DNA of 64,000 nucleotides from CAYIHX01 sp964363305. Its GTDB lineage: Bacteria; Bdellovibrionota; UBA1018. Under the pieces are notes generated by a model. The model was not told the DNA's origin. It saw only the letters and a program-made list of their open reading frames with translations, and did not search any database. Made by a program: the position numbers and the translations under genes. Where the stretch lies: assembly GCA_964363305.1 (NCBI GenBank), contig CAYIHX010000003.1:97117-161116 (forward strand), written 5' to 3'. Below are positions 26,630 to 35,372 of the stretch, piece by piece. Each line of letters starts with the position of its first letter. Position 1 is the stretch's first letter.

Positions 26630-27139
26630 TCAGGGCCGGGAATCGAGATCCGAATCGACAACGATGAAAGTTGAAACCGCGCGCGAATCCATCGCCGAGT
26701 CATAATACCGGCTCATATCTCCGTTCTCATTGAAAGCGAGAGGCAGAACCACTCGGTAGGTGCAAAACCCGGAATGCCCGAAAAGATCGTAGTGCCTCGT
26801 ATACAATACAAAGCGGTTGGCGGAACTCGGGATATCCAGATCCATTTCCAATCGATACACGTCGAATCCTACGTGCGACGACGCAATGGGGAGATCTGCC
26901 GCATCAACACGTTCAAAGCCGCGATCCAGCGACTGAAAATGGCTTCTATGGTTCCCTTGCGTAAAAAACGCCGCACTAGGACGGCCGGGCTTCCAAGAAG
27001 TCGGAATATCTTTCGCGCAAGTCGCAGTAATTTGAATTCTGCGGGGCCCGGGTTCTATTTCAGCCATGACGGTTGCCGAGGCCTTCTGCGCCACGGACAA
27101 GACGACTAAGATCATTCCAAAAAACACATTCGATTTCAT
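26630..27139 (-). CDS. Secreted protein of unknown function, first of a three-gene operon
   Basis: 169 residues with a signal peptide (MKSNVFFGMILVVLSVAQKASA). The mature part is strand-rich with a polar repeat-like order (RFVLYTRHYDLFGHSGFCTY) and ends with SDLDSRP. It has two Cys, likely to form a disulfide. I do not recognise a domain. It is followed after five bases by the TIGR02147 regulator, and is divergent from another secreted gene across the repeat-rich region 27339-27410. Confidence 0.65.
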   Translation of the reverse strand: MKSNVFFGMILVVLSVAQKASATVMAEIEPGPRRIQITATCAKDIPTSWKPGRPSAAFFTQGNHRSHFQSLDRGFERVDAADLPIASSHVGFDVYRLEMDLDIPSSANRFVLYTRHYDLFGHSGFCTYRVVLPLAFNENGDMSRYYDSAMDSRAVSTFIVVDSDLDSRP

Positions 27140-27338
27140 TGATCACTCCTGAGGTAAAATTTTTGTTCTTCCGCCCCGAAACACCGCAGGTCTCGAGACG
27201 CAGGCGGATGTTTAGCTGGAAATAACGCTACGCGCAACGCTCTTTGGAACTAATCGTTCCAAAATGACCTGGAACGGCAGACCCTAGCTGTCTCGACAAC
27301 CAAGCGACCCCTGTTCGTTTAGAGTTTCAGGGCCGTAT

Positions 27339-27410
27339 TGTAGTCAAATAACATGTAGTCAAATAATCGTAGACATTAATAGTCAGATATAATATGATGC
27401 GTCGCATCAT
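27339..27410. promoter_or_regulatory. Repeat-rich operator/promoter region between two divergent secreted-protein genes
   Basis: TGTAGTCAAATAA occurs at 27339-27351 and 27354-27366 (15-bp period), followed by two degenerate copies (CGTAGACATTAAT from 27368 and ATAGTCAGATA from about 27379). A perfect TATAAT is at 27388-27393. A 17-bp perfect palindrome, ATGATGCG-T-CGCATCAT, is at 27394-27410, where transcription would begin. The whole intergenic region is 27140-27458; I see nothing else in it apart from the ribosome-binding site CAGGAG at 27441-27446. Confidence 0.6.
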
Positions 27411-27458
27411 GCTGTGACCTTGTGAGAATGCCGTCAACTATTCAGGAGAAAATGACCC

Positions 27459-28040
27459 ATGCGGACCCCCTTCATTCAAATCTGGCTACTGAGTCTTACT
27501 CTCGGAGCGTCCGTCGCGAATGCCCAAGTTCCGGAAGTACAGCCCGAACTTGTATGCCAGGCACTGGGACCTGATGCCAGATCACATCCAGATGGCCTGG
27601 GTAGCCTTGTGGCGTCCTCCTCCAGCTACGAGGAAATTCGAATCCCCGTACTGACCTCGGTGCGACAACTGTACGAAAGTTTCGGCACGGACATGAGTCC
27701 TAGCAGGGTGGCGATCTTTCATCCCGCAGACCAAGCGCCCCAATATTTCGCAGCGAACGTGTATTTCCGAGTCACACTGTCTTACAGTTGGATGAGCGGC
27801 CACGACGGCATTAGCGCTCGCCGCACTTCAGCCCCCCTCCTGACGGCTGACATTGAAAAACTGGAGTACACCGCTCAGCCGGGCGAAGTCGTCACGAGTG
27901 ACACGTTTTGGTCGAATCGATCCAGCGCCTCGGCGCGTCAGAAGCTAGTAGGCCTCATCGATCAGTTCTCACTCTCCGCGTCGGGAATGGGAATTACGTT
28001 GAGCTGCAAAACAGTGTGGCCCGAAGCGGAGGAGGAATAG
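27459..28040 (+). CDS. Secreted protein of unknown function
   Basis: 193 residues with a signal peptide (MRTPFIQIWLLSLTLGASVANA). The mature part has a strand-rich core (AANVYFRVTLSYSWMSGHDG) and two Cys (LVCQAL and LSCKTV) that bracket the domain and may be linked. No family recognised. The gene is expressed from the repeat-rich region upstream; the palindrome at 27394 sits about 50 bases before its ATG. Confidence 0.65.
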   Translation: MRTPFIQIWLLSLTLGASVANAQVPEVQPELVCQALGPDARSHPDGLGSLVASSSSYEEIRIPVLTSVRQLYESFGTDMSPSRVAIFHPADQAPQYFAANVYFRVTLSYSWMSGHDGISARRTSAPLLTADIEKLEYTAQPGEVVTSDTFWSNRSSASARQKLVGLIDQFSLSASGMGITLSCKTVWPEAEEE

Positions 28041-28473
28041 TCACTGAGCTCAGGTCCCGATTTTTCAAGTGGGGATCACCGCCCAAATTCGCTACAATCG
28101 GGCTCTATGCTTCATTCCCTCATTGCTGGATTTGCGTTTCTCAGTTTCGCTGCGGCGACAGAACAGAAAACCCAGGTGGATCAGGCCGCTGAAGGCGCCC
28201 CGGAAGTCAAAGCGATCGATCCACGTTCAATGGTGCCCCCCCCAAGTCGGAGGACAGGGACCGGGAACTTCATCCGCGATCGCAGTGGGAGTTCAGTTTC
28301 CCGTCCAGGAACGTGGCGCCCACTCCACCAAACCTGTTGAAGTAAAAGCACTGAATCGGAAGTGAGAAGACGCGGCCGAATGGATCTCTGATCGGAATGC
28401 TCTGAAGGGTTGCACTCGAAAGCATGGCTAAATCGAATGAAATCAATCTATCCAGGCCCTCAAAAAACGAAAT
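28041..28473 (+). other. Degenerate region with a short signal-peptide-like frame
   Basis: 433 bases without a clear intact gene. A 77-codon frame at 28107-28340 starts with a signal-peptide-like MLHSLIAGFAFLSFAAATEQ and then turns to Pro/Arg-rich sequence. Another frame reads sensibly after it but is broken by several stops. This is most simply decayed 5' sequence of the transglycosylase remnant downstream, or a separate dead gene. Confidence 0.4.
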
Positions 28474-29041
28474 GTGCCCTGCCACTCTGGCACGAAAACC
28501 TGGGTCGATACACACAGGCGAAGGAATCACGGCTCGATCCCGAAAATTCTACTCAGTGAAAACGTTCATTACCTTTATTGGGGATCGAAACAGAAATACG
28601 CCTCCATCGGAAAAATTGATGGCTTTCCAGAAAACTCCGAACTGGATCCGGTTATTCAATTTTGACTCGACTACTGGAAGGATCAGGGTCTGAAATTTCC
28701 CTCTGGATTTGATCCCCTGTTGATAAAAACCGTCATTGCAATCGAGTCCTCTTTTAACTCGACGATCACGACCAAAGTGAAAGGCAGTTCGGCCACCGGC
28801 TTGATGCAGCTTACGGATGAGACTCGGCGAGTGCTTTCCGGGCGTCTCGATAGGCATGGCATCCGCGAACTTAAATCCGGATACCTCGAGGTATCGAAGG
28901 ATGATGTTCGAGACCCAGTTGTCGCGATAGCTGCCGGAATACGTTGGTTCGCTCATAAATACACACTCGTGGGATGCCCAAGGAGAAGCATATGCAAAAG
29001 CCGTGGAAGCGCTTTACAAAAAATCTAAAAATTCCCGTTAA
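28474..29041 (+). pseudogene. Decayed lytic transglycosylase (SLT domain)
   Basis: The core reads LLIKTVIAIESSFNSTITTK then GSSATGLMQLTDETRRVL and DPVVAIAAGIRWFAHKYTL: an SLT domain with the catalytic Glu (IES-SF), the GLMQLT block and the AGIRWF helix. Three lesions are visible. A TGA at 28663-28665 interrupts YLYWGSKQ...VIQF/LDYWKDQ, where Trp is expected. After HKYTL the frame shifts and a stretch that normally joins this helix to the end is missing. The last part, SWDAQGEAYAKAVEALYKKSK, is in another frame and stops at 29039-29041. The intact gene would cut peptidoglycan; this copy should not. Confidence 0.75.
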
Positions 29042-29471
29042 AGTAGCGCTCGCCACTTTATGCGGAAGCGTCTCCGCATACGGTGCAAATGGAAAGATGC
29101 CTATCGACGACACCGAGTTATTCCTCCCCGACGCGCGGAAAATCGAGACGGTTCGCTGCGGTAATAACTGTCACTGCCTCGTCGTTACTCGAGACAAAGA
29201 CGTTCTTAGAAAACAATGCTATCAAGAGGAGTTTGATCGCCTTTGGCATTATGCGTTTTTCGTCCCCATCAAACCCGGAAAGTACATCGATGACGTGGAC
29301 GGAGACGGATCCCCGGAGGGTGGTGTCGCAACCTGGGACGGAGGAAACAACATCATCCACCGCTATGCCTTGGCCTTTTCGCTCAAGGGCGACAAACTCG
29401 TCTACTTTGGTCGTAAGAAATTCAACCTGGAATACGGTGAGTACCTTTACGGCCCAGACGAACGGAAGTGA
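28992..29471 (+). CDS. Secreted protein of unknown function
   Basis: 159 residues. I chose ATG 28992 because AAGGAG lies six bases before it and a basic signal segment starts there (MQKPWKRFTKNLKIPVKVAL then ATLCGSVSAYG). The mature part has paired Cys (RCGNNCHCLVV, KQCYQEE) and ends in strand-like KLVYFGRKKFNLEYGEYLYG. Its start overlaps the last 50 bases of the dead transglycosylase in another frame, so the two were once a coupled pair; the protein may have been a partner of that enzyme. Function unknown. Confidence 0.65.
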   Translation: MQKPWKRFTKNLKIPVKVALATLCGSVSAYGANGKMPIDDTELFLPDARKIETVRCGNNCHCLVVTRDKDVLRKQCYQEEFDRLWHYAFFVPIKPGKYIDDVDGDGSPEGGVATWDGGNNIIHRYALAFSLKGDKLVYFGRKKFNLEYGEYLYGPDERK

Positions 29472-29527
29472 CCGCTCCGCCGACAATTGAAATAAAATTC
29501 CGTACTATTTCAATATAGACGGCTATA

Positions 29528-29928
29528 ATGAAACCAGCCCCTTTTAAAAATTCCTCCTCCGGAAGATGCCTGAGAACCCTCGAAAATTATTGGGCATACA
29601 TCCCAAATCCACTCCCCCCACCCGTGCAGTATGATGATGAGATCGTTCGTATGCTATCGGACGCCGATACCGGAGCGAATACTATGCACGGCTCTTTGAG
29701 GTGAGCCAGAAATCCGCCCGGAGCGACTGGGTGAAGTTTTTTCTCCGCGGGGTCTGTGAGCAATCGAAATCCGCGATCAGCGATGCAAAGCGATTGCAGG
29801 AAGTGCGTTCGAATTTCATGGTGCAGGTCGACGCCGGCAAAAAAATGCGGGGAACGGCTTCACGAATCGTGGACATGGGCATTTTCGAAGGCTGCCGAGT
29901 AAAAATCACCGGAACCCTCCAAAAGTAG
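29528..29928 (+). pseudogene. Fic-family protein remnant lacking the catalytic core
   Basis: Codons from 29528 read MKPAPF...LENYWAYIPNPLPPP, then YDDEIVRMLSDADT, the Fic_N domain start. A frameshifted continuation from about 29675 reads EYYARLFEVSQKSARSDWVK then FFLRGVCEQSKSAISDAKRL, which is the C-terminal helical region of the same family (W-x-x-W-v-x-F-F-L-x-g-v). The Fic motif HPFxxGNGR that lies between them is absent. A deletion of most of the gene joins the two ends. The intact family transfers AMP onto proteins; this copy cannot. Confidence 0.8.
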
Positions 29929-29971
29929 GGTTCCCACCGTTGAGAGGCCTCTTTTTTTCTGAGAACCCTAC
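29925..29971 (+). terminator. Possible terminator downstream of the fic remnant
   Basis: GTAGGGTTC (29925-29933) and GAACCCTAC (29963-29971) form a 9-bp inverted repeat enclosing AGAGGCCTCT followed by seven T. A terminator is plausible, but the loop is unusual. Confidence 0.4.
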
Positions 29972-30105
29972 TATTGAAGGGTTTACGTAATTGTAGAACA
30001 GTCTCCGGGAGAGGAAGTGGGCAGATGTCCGCTTGATCAAGAAGCTCTCGCGCTGATTCCGGCCCCCCTTGTTTTTCGCGAGGGGCTGGGGTACCTCGGC
30101 GGTGC

Positions 30106-30486
30106 ATGCTTCTTCTCTCCGTTATTCTATCGATCATCTCGGCATCGGCTAGTGAACCCTCCCCCTGGCAGCTCGTGATTCGCACGCAGAGTATTTTTTC
30201 GGTGAAGCTCAGCTGCCATGAAGGCGTTTGCCACAATGGAGTGGCACGCGTTTTTGCTCAGAGCGTGACCCGCGAGAATCTTGAAAGCGGCATCTCGGAC
30301 ATTCGCCTTCGTGACTCAGTGGTACAAATCGAGGTCGGTGCCGAGTGCGCGCAACTCCTTCAGGCGGGCCTCACCCACGAAGGGCTTCGCTTTCGGTTGG
30401 TCGCCCAAGAGCAACGCGTCCCCAGCCTCGAGCCCGAGCCGAGCTTCACGCTGAGCGACGGCGATTGCGAAGCCCTTTCCCGCTGA
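30106..30486 (+). CDS. Small exported protein of unknown function
   Basis: 126 residues. Short hydrophobic signal (MLLLSVILSIISASA), then a beta-rich body with four Cys (LSCHEGVCHNG, AECAQ, GDCEAL), likely disulfide-bonded outside the cytoplasm. The ATG has no strong ribosome-binding site, so the start is uncertain. The gene converges on the glycosyltransferase at 30494 with seven bases between. No family recognised. Confidence 0.5.
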   Translation: MLLLSVILSIISASASEPSPWQLVIRTQSIFSVKLSCHEGVCHNGVARVFAQSVTRENLESGISDIRLRDSVVQIEVGAECAQLLQAGLTHEGLRFRLVAQEQRVPSLEPEPSFTLSDGDCEALSR

Positions 30487-30493
30487 GATTCAG

Positions 30494-31690
30494 TCAAAGA
30501 TTCGGCAACGCGCGGGGCTGATAGAGGCGCAACACTACAGCGACCAGCGCGAGCCAGGTCATCGGAACCCGCACCACGGCGTGGCGAATGATCTCGTGCG
30601 CTGGCTCGGGTACCAAATCTGAATACCCCAAGCTCCAGATCACAAACGAGAGCAGCATCAGGGCAGTAAACCTTCGCGGCTCTTTCGAGCGAAGGACCGC
30701 GAGCGCCAGCATCAAAGGAGACAAGAGGATGTAAGCGGATACCTGCTGCAGGGGCGAGACCAGAACCGTGTAGGTCGTACCCAAGACCAGAGCCAAGAGG
30801 ATGGCGTGGTGAAAAGGCTTGAGCTCGAGCCGTGTCCGCTTTTTACACCAGTACACGACCAACCCCAGCGAGACCGCCGCCAAGAACATCGAACAATTTT
30901 GGGCGAATCCGTAAGTGAGCTGAAGGCCAAAATTGTTATGAAGGAAGGCGAAGGAATTGTCGTAAAAATCGAAACTCGCCGCCGAGTAGCCGCTCAAAGT
31001 GGAAAACCATTTTCCGTGTTGCTCCGCCAAGTATCCAAACGGGCGAACCAACCAGGGAGCACCGAACCAGAACAGGAACGAGAGCCCCAGAATAGCGACA
31101 AATTTCCAACTCGCCAACTTCCGCCACTCCCCCCGCCGAGACCGAATGAGAACGACCACTAGAGCGAGCAGGGCAACGGCCGGCAGAGGCTGAAGCTTGA
31201 AGTTGCCGACCATCGCCAAGAAAAATGCCGCCCAAGGGAGGTGTTTTCCCTCGATCAGCCAAGCCGCCGAAAGAAAGAGCACGCCCATACTCAGCACTTC
31301 GGGCTTGTGCGCCGCGAGCCCCGAGTAGAGTTGTGACGCCACAAGCAACCAGAACCACTGGAGTCCGTTCCGGTCGACGTAGTGGCTAGCAACTCGGCGG
31401 ACCCCAAAAATGAACAGCCCACCGGAGAGCAAAGTATAGAGAAAGACCCCCGGGATCTCGGGAAGCAGAGCGAAGGGTCCGTAAAGAAAGAGCGCGCAAG
31501 AAGGAGAGAAGAAAAAAAGATTCCCCAGAAAAGGAACTCCGTAAGCCTCCCCGGAACTCCAAAGCGCCTTCGACGCCTCTATATACATGCGGTAATGACC
31601 CGGCGGCCGCTCGGTCGCCACTCGAATTAAAGCGAGCAAAAGGGCGAGCCCGACCGCTGCCTCCCCCCAAAGAAGCCGTGTTTTTTTCAC
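30494..31690 (-). CDS. Membrane glycosyltransferase, GT87 (DUF2029) type
   Basis: About 398 residues from the chosen GTG at 31690; the frame is open for 63 more codons, but these overlap the divergent secreted gene and are basic and non-conserved-looking, so the start is uncertain (31729 is another option). The protein has roughly ten membrane helices. The early periplasmic segment GHYRMYIEASKALWSSGEAY then YGVPFLGNLFFFSPSCALF is the GT87 pattern (D/E-x-x-x-Y near the first loop, then FxYPPxx). GT87 enzymes use polyprenyl-phosphate mannose or similar donors to add sugars outside the inner membrane. The acidic catalytic residue is not certain here (Glu in YIEAS). Confidence 0.65.
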   Translation of the reverse strand: MKKTRLLWGEAAVGLALLLALIRVATERPPGHYRMYIEASKALWSSGEAYGVPFLGNLFFFSPSCALFLYGPFALLPEIPGVFLYTLLSGGLFIFGVRRVASHYVDRNGLQWFWLLVASQLYSGLAAHKPEVLSMGVLFLSAAWLIEGKHLPWAAFFLAMVGNFKLQPLPAVALLALVVVLIRSRRGEWRKLASWKFVAILGLSFLFWFGAPWLVRPFGYLAEQHGKWFSTLSGYSAASFDFYDNSFAFLHNNFGLQLTYGFAQNCSMFLAAVSLGLVVYWCKKRTRLELKPFHHAILLALVLGTTYTVLVSPLQQVSAYILLSPLMLALAVLRSKEPRRFTALMLLSFVIWSLGYSDLVPEPAHEIIRHAVVRVPMTWLALVAVVLRLYQPRALPNL

Positions 31691-31817
31691 CCGAATCAAA
31701 AGTCTCGAAGGGATAGATGCTTTTGTCACTCGAGGGACACTAGCTTCTGTTTGGGCCGCGGCCAAGACGTCTTTAAATTGGCTGCGTCGAAAAACTCGTG
31801 CTAGCTGCCGACCCCAG

Positions 31818-32750
31818 ATGCACCACCTCATTCTAGCCGTCCTCGTCGTCTGGCCTCTCACCTCGATCGCGGACAACAACGAGCCGTGGGCTGGTTTCGC
31901 TCGCGAGGCCGAGAAGAAAATTGAACAGGGCCAGGCCCTCGGTCCTTTTTTGGATCACGAGCTTCCCGGATTATCTGAGCAGCTCGAGGCTGACCGCCGC
32001 GAAGCCTTCTGGCTCCCCCTCTGGGGGCAAAGCATCAATTTCGATGAGGGTGCCCATGCCATCATTGTCGCCCCTGAACTTCTCGACCTTCTGATTCAAA
32101 GACTCGGTGCGCCACCGCGAAGTCAAAGAATGGTCCACGCGGGGCTCGAGCACACTTATGGCTATCTCTTCAGCCTGGTTCGCACCCCCTTTGGATACAA
32201 GCGCGCTCGCTGGGTCGACCATGAAATCGAGAAAGGTCTGGGCATACCGGTCCCGCTACTGGAAGAGCGAACCCAGGGCGTCGGCCTCTTGGGTCGAGTC
32301 TCTTACCTACTGGCTGCGCTCTCGCTGCGCGACAATCCACTGGCAGGTGCCACTCTTCTTTCTCCGCCGAAGACGATTCCCTCCGGTCTCGTGCAATGGG
32401 GACGACAGAACCACACTGCAGGGGCCCAACGGCTCACCGAAACCGTTGACCTTGCCCAAGGAAGGCGAGTGACGATTCGGACCGATTTTTTTCCCTTCGG
32501 CGGCACTCCGCGACCGCAGTCCAATCAGGCCCTTCTCGTTTACAGCGTCAAAGACTCCGCGCAAGCGGGGCCACGAATAGTGACCGCTTTCCCGGTCGCA
32601 CAAAACTTTATAGAACGAACGCTTGACCGAACCCATCTCGGGGCGGGAAAACCGATCGCAACTCGGTACAACGCCTTTGTCTCGGAAGTCACTGACTCCG
32701 GCACTCGGCTGACCGGGTTTCGAAAGGTAGAGGCACTTGGCGCAAATTGA
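31818..32750 (+). CDS. Secreted protein of unknown function, coupled to an ABC exporter
   Basis: 310 residues with a signal peptide (MHHLILAVLVVWPLTSIA). The mature protein is mixed alpha/beta with no cysteines; near its middle is AGLEHTYGYLFSLVRTPFGY, resembling a lipid-binding or enzyme-like region, but I cannot assign it. Its stop is 14 bases inside the next gene, so it is translated with the ABC transporter genes that follow and probably works with them, as a receptor, cargo or periplasmic partner. Confidence 0.65.
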   Translation: MHHLILAVLVVWPLTSIADNNEPWAGFAREAEKKIEQGQALGPFLDHELPGLSEQLEADRREAFWLPLWGQSINFDEGAHAIIVAPELLDLLIQRLGAPPRSQRMVHAGLEHTYGYLFSLVRTPFGYKRARWVDHEIEKGLGIPVPLLEERTQGVGLLGRVSYLLAALSLRDNPLAGATLLSPPKTIPSGLVQWGRQNHTAGAQRLTETVDLAQGRRVTIRTDFFPFGGTPRPQSNQALLVYSVKDSAQAGPRIVTAFPVAQNFIERTLDRTHLGAGKPIATRYNAFVSEVTDSGTRLTGFRKVEALGAN

Positions 32751-33759
32751 AGTTCGCGATGTCCGCAGGGTTTTTCGTTCCGTAAAAAAAGAAGAGGGAC
32801 TCAAAGGCGCTTTCAAAGCTCTGTTCAAGCCGCAGCACCAGGAGCACGAAGCGCTGAAGGGCATCTCTTTCTCCATAGAGGCTGGCACCTTCAATGGCTT
32901 GATCGGAGCGAACGGCGCCGGCAAGACCACGTTGCTCAAAATTCTCTCAGGCCTGATTCCTCCGACCTCGGGTGAAGCGCGGGTTCTGGGCATCGACCCG
33001 TTCAAACGCCCCCTCGAATTTCGACGTCAAATCTCCCTGGTGATGGGCCAGAAGGCGCAACTATGGTGGGACTTGCCCGGGCGGGACGCCTTCGACCTCC
33101 TCCGCGCCATTTACGAGATTCCCCCCGCACAGTACCGCGACCGCCTCGAAACGCTGGCAGAGTTCCTCGATGTGAAGAACCATCTTCAAACCCAGATCCG
33201 GAGGCTCTCCCTGGGTGAACGAATGAAAATGGAACTCATCGGCGCCCTGCTGCACTGGCCGAAGATCATCTTCCTCGACGAGCCCACGATCGGCCTCGAT
33301 GTGCTGGCCGCGGCAAAGCTGCGTGAGTTTTTGAAAGTCTTCAATCAACGAGAGAAAGCCACGCTCATCCTCACCAGTCACAACATGGACGATATTGAAA
33401 AGCTCTGCTCGCGCGTGCTGATCATGCGAGAAGGGTCTCTGATCTTCGACGGAACGCCCCACCGCTTAACGGGCTCAGGCGAGCAACAGCTTCGTATTCG
33501 CTTCAGAGAGGAGCCTACGATCCAGCAGCTCGCTGAAGTGACCGGACTGACGCCGAACAGCATCACTCTTGCCCCACAAGAAGAAGAAGAAAATAAGGGA
33601 CAGTATTACTTCGGTATTCAGCGTGAGCAGATCGTCCCGACGCTGCAAAAACTGATGCCACGGTATTCCATCATCGATATGGGCATCGAGAGCCAAAGCC
33701 TGGAAGCGGTCATCCAAAAAATCTTCAAAGCGGGTTCAAACGCGGAGGTGCTTCTTTGA
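32737..33759 (+). CDS. ABC exporter ATPase (COG4586 type)
   Basis: 340 residues. Walker A GANGAGKTTLL near residue 57, signature LSLGERMKMEL (the LSxGE form), Walker B IIFLDEPTIGLD and switch His LTSHN. The Arg/Lys-rich extension before the Walker A and a C-terminal domain of about 100 residues are typical of COG4586, the ATPase of an uncharacterised export system. The start is TTG 32737 with AGAGG upstream, 14 bases inside the previous gene. Two permeases follow. Substrate unknown. Confidence 0.88.
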   Translation: MAQIEVRDVRRVFRSVKKEEGLKGAFKALFKPQHQEHEALKGISFSIEAGTFNGLIGANGAGKTTLLKILSGLIPPTSGEARVLGIDPFKRPLEFRRQISLVMGQKAQLWWDLPGRDAFDLLRAIYEIPPAQYRDRLETLAEFLDVKNHLQTQIRRLSLGERMKMELIGALLHWPKIIFLDEPTIGLDVLAAAKLREFLKVFNQREKATLILTSHNMDDIEKLCSRVLIMREGSLIFDGTPHRLTGSGEQQLRIRFREEPTIQQLAEVTGLTPNSITLAPQEEEENKGQYYFGIQREQIVPTLQKLMPRYSIIDMGIESQSLEAVIQKIFKAGSNAEVLL

Positions 33760-34571
33760 ATGCTTGGGCCCGGCTTCGATACGGTTGGGAATGGCGGCTT
33801 GCCACTCTCAAGAACGGCTGGGCGGACGCCATCGCGTACCGTTACGAATACATATTCGAGGTTTTCGGCTCAGCCTTTGTACCGGTCGCCATTCAACTTC
33901 TCCTCTGGTACGCCGTCTTCAAAATCGGCGGCGCCACACAGCTTGCCGGCCTCGGCTTCGCGGACCTCGTGAACTACACGGTCATGTCTTCTCTTTTCAG
34001 CCAGATCCGGGGCGGCAACCACGACTTTGACCTGAGCGAGATGATCCGCAGCGGGACGCTGTCAAATTACCTCATCAAGCCGGTAAGCGTGATCGAGTTC
34101 GTCTACCTCAGGGGCGTGTCGCCCAAGCTCCTTATCGCGGGGCTCTGTCTCGCACTCGGTGCGCTCATTTCCCCCTGGGTGGGAGGAAGTCCGCTCCGCA
34201 TGGTCGGCGCGATGGCACTCGCTCTCATCGGCAATATCATTCACTACCAAATCGGAGCCGCCCTCGCATCCGTGGCCTTCTACTGGGAAGAGGCCTATTC
34301 CGTCCTGATGGTGAAAAACCTCGTAGTGAGCCTTCTCTCGGGCGAGCTTCTCCCCCTGACGCTCTTCCCGCAAAGTTGGAGCTGGGTATGGAAAGCCACC
34401 CCCTTCTATCTCTACGTTTACGGTCCGACTCAATATGCGCTCGGTAAATGGACCCACCTCCAGCTTTTCGAAAGCATCGGCATCGGCCTGCTTTGGTCGG
34501 TCGCCGCGGCGACCTTGGTGCACTGGTCCTGGCGTCTTTCGATCAAGCGCTATCTGAGTCTGGGAGGCTGA
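33756..34571 (+). CDS. ABC-2 type permease (COG4587 type)
   Basis: 271 residues with six hydrophobic segments (for example FGSAFVPVAIQLLLWYAVF and GSLLS in later helices). It starts at TTG 33756 within TTGA, so it overlaps the ATPase stop by four bases. Motif DLSEMIRSGTLSNYLIKPVS is the conserved cytoplasmic loop (sG-x-x-ll-x-kP) of the ABC2_membrane_6 family. A 16-bp palindrome (34499-34514) lies in its 3' part. Confidence 0.85.
   Translation: MNAWARLRYGWEWRLATLKNGWADAIAYRYEYIFEVFGSAFVPVAIQLLLWYAVFKIGGATQLAGLGFADLVNYTVMSSLFSQIRGGNHDFDLSEMIRSGTLSNYLIKPVSVIEFVYLRGVSPKLLIAGLCLALGALISPWVGGSPLRMVGAMALALIGNIIHYQIGAALASVAFYWEEAYSVLMVKNLVVSLLSGELLPLTLFPQSWSWVWKATPFYLYVYGPTQYALGKWTHLQLFESIGIGLLWSVAAATLVHWSWRLSIKRYLSLGG
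34499..34514. repeat. parS-like palindrome, copy 1 (exact)
   Basis: GGTCGCCGCGGCGACC, a perfect 16-bp palindrome inside the first ABC-2 permease gene, where it encodes V-A-A-A-T. Confidence 0.6.
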
Positions 34572-34576
34572 TCATC

Positions 34577-35368
34577 ATGGCATTGAAAAAATACCTCGAC
34601 ACCTACGGCATCCAGCTGAAGAACAACTTCGTTCGAGAAGTGATTTATCGATCCAACTTCATCACGACCGTCTTGGTTGACGCCATCTGGATCGCCGTCG
34701 AATTCGCGCTCTTCCACATCATCTATGCAAACGTCGAGACGCTCGGAGGTTGGACGAAACCGCAGGTCTACTTTTTTCTAGGTATTTTCTTCGCTTCGGA
34801 CGCGATTTTCTCCACTCTTTTTTCAGTGAGCTTCTGGCGCTTCTCCGACCTCGTCAACAAGGGCGATCTCGATATCATCCTCACGAAACCCATTCACCCC
34901 CTCTTCCTGATCTTCACCCGATGGACGAGCTTCACGACCGTTTTCAATATTCTCATGGGCCTTGCGATCGTCGTCCGTTATGCGGGGCCAGCGGGTTTCA
35001 CCGGTGGTTGGAAATGGTTCCTGCTCCCGCTCTGGCTGATCGTCGGGGTGGTGATTGCCTTTCTCCTGCGGTTCGCTTTCTCGATCTGGTGCTTCTGGAC
35101 TGAACGCGGCTGGGCCCTGGTTCGCCTCTATCTCGAATTTTTCCAGATCGCGACCAAACCCGACACGATCTACCCAGCCTTCATTCGCTATACGTTCATG
35201 ACCCTGCTGCCCTTCGCGTTCATCGGATCGGTTCCAGCCAGGGCTCTGCTACAGGGCCTCCATCCTCTCGAATATCTGCAACTGGCCGCCGTACTCATCG
35301 GGTTCTTCACCTTCGATGCTCTTGCCTGGCGCGCCGGCCTTCGGCGCTACCAATCCGCGAGCAGCTGA
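34577..35368 (+). CDS. ABC-2 type permease (COG3694 type)
   Basis: 263 residues, starting at ATG 34577 with GGAGG nine bases upstream. Six hydrophobic segments, and the loop WRFSDLVNKGDLDIILTKPI (family pattern G-x-l-d-x-x-l-x-kP) shared with the previous gene. Together with that permease and the ATPase it makes a complete exporter, and with the secreted protein upstream a four-gene operon. It ends just before a palindrome and the parA promoter. Confidence 0.86.
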   Translation: MALKKYLDTYGIQLKNNFVREVIYRSNFITTVLVDAIWIAVEFALFHIIYANVETLGGWTKPQVYFFLGIFFASDAIFSTLFSVSFWRFSDLVNKGDLDIILTKPIHPLFLIFTRWTSFTTVFNILMGLAIVVRYAGPAGFTGGWKWFLLPLWLIVGVVIAFLLRFAFSIWCFWTERGWALVRLYLEFFQIATKPDTIYPAFIRYTFMTLLPFAFIGSVPARALLQGLHPLEYLQLAAVLIGFFTFDALAWRAGLRRYQSASS

Positions 35369-35372
35369 CGCC

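Noticed and set aside
28270..28530. A minus-strand gene in the degenerate region
   Set aside because: The frame reads smoothly but has no start signals or family match and lies opposite remnants; not supported.
29682..30236. 184-codon minus-strand frame over the fic remnant
   Set aside because: It spans the remnant's deletion joint and a non-coding gap and has no recognisable features.
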